From positions 1 through 6,640 of the forward strand of contig CAISOI010000410.1 of NCBI GenBank assembly GCA_903886985.1: DNA of 6,640 nucleotides, read 5' to 3'. The notes beneath the pieces are model-generated. The model did no database searches, had not been told where the DNA came from, and saw nothing but the letters and a program-made list of their open reading frames with translations. Position numbers and translations under genes: made by a program. Each line of letters starts with the position of its first letter. The stretch's first letter is position 1. Of this stretch, positions 6,512-6,640 are shown piece by piece. This DNA is from an uncultured Chthonomonas sp. (GTDB lineage: Bacteria > Armatimonadota > Chthonomonadetes > Chthonomonadales > CAJBBX01).

Positions 6512-6535
6512 AGCCGGACGTATTCAATTACACAT

Positions 6536-6564
6536 AGTATACAATATGACATAGTCGAAATCAA
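6536..6564 (-). promoter_or_regulatory. Sigma70-type promoter of the pyr operon
   Basis: A -35 box TTGATT (6564-6559) and a -10 box TATACT (6541-6536; 5 of 6 to consensus) are separated by exactly 17 nt. The predicted start near 6529 lies about 18 nt before the PyrR hairpin, which is the expected place for a pyr promoter. No other promoter of equal quality was seen in the leader region. Confidence 0.75.
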
Positions 6565-6640
6565 CCACAATCTGACTCTTTGTTTGCGATTCAGTGTGGG
6601 GACAAAACGCTCGACTGTAGGTTTGTAATTGGGGGACGAG
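6565..6640. other. Upstream intergenic stretch, no gene seen; weak inverted repeat
   Basis: No supported gene lies in these bases. An imperfect inverted repeat, CCACA-AT-CTGA (6565-6575) against TCAGTGTGG (6591-6599), abuts the -35 box. It might be an operator or chance. The upstream gene and its direction are outside the window. Confidence 0.35.

Larger units (their letters stand above)
6367..6529 (-). other. pyr operon 5' leader
   Basis: The stretch from the predicted transcription start (about 6529) to the pyrR start is about 163 nt. It holds the PyrR hairpin, antiterminator and terminator in that order. No convincing leader peptide is seen: one 25-codon frame (6446-6369) lacks a ribosome site. 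Confidence 0.8.

Noticed and set aside
6531..6550. Partial dyad around GTATAC overlapping the -10 box as a repressor operator.
   Set aside because: The arms (CATA and TATG) are only 4 bp and asymmetrically placed; expected by chance in an A+T-rich promoter.
6167..6628. Plus-strand open frame of 153 codons extending past pyrR to the upstream region.
   Set aside because: It runs antisense through pyrR and through the attenuator hairpins; serine/arginine-rich low-information protein, with no family resemblance.

Overview
The window holds the upstream part of a bacterial de novo pyrimidine (UMP) biosynthesis operon. Every gene lies on the minus strand, so transcription runs from right to left. 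In transcription order the layout is: a sigma70-type promoter (about 6536-6564); a leader with a PyrR-type RNA attenuator (6367-6529); pyrR; pyrB (aspartate carbamoyltransferase); a UV damage endonuclease of the UVDE/UvsE family; pyrC (dihydroorotase); a YtcJ-like amidohydrolase; a Tat-type YkuE-like metallophosphoesterase; and the first 39 codons of carA (carbamoyl-phosphate synthase small subunit), cut by the window edge.

The genes are packed tightly. pyrR-pyrB has a 3-nt gap. pyrB-uvsE, uvsE-pyrC and amidohydrolase-phosphoesterase each share a 4-base start/stop overlap (GTGA or ATGA). pyrC-amidohydrolase has a 27-nt gap and phosphoesterase-carA a 10-nt gap. No terminator is visible between the genes, so the run is most simply one transcript under one attenuator. 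Only the first 270 or so bases upstream of pyrR are non-coding, and they carry the control region.

Four genes are standard pyrimidine genes: PyrR senses UMP/PRPP balance through the leader RNA, PyrB makes carbamoyl-aspartate, PyrC closes it to dihydroorotate, and CarA feeds glutamine nitrogen into carbamoyl phosphate. The other three are guests: a DNA repair nuclease for UV photoproducts, a broad amidohydrolase of unknown substrate, and a probably exported phosphoesterase. The link between UV repair and pyrimidine supply is the most thought-provoking part of the window, but it rests on position only.

The pyrR-pyrB-pyrC-carA order with leader attenuation is known from Firmicutes and occurs in other deep-branching groups. 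UVDE is patchy in bacteria (Bacillus, Deinococcus-Thermus and others). Base composition is roughly balanced by eye. I cannot assign a phylum. A free-living, light-exposed, non-proteobacterial bacterium fits, but that is inference.
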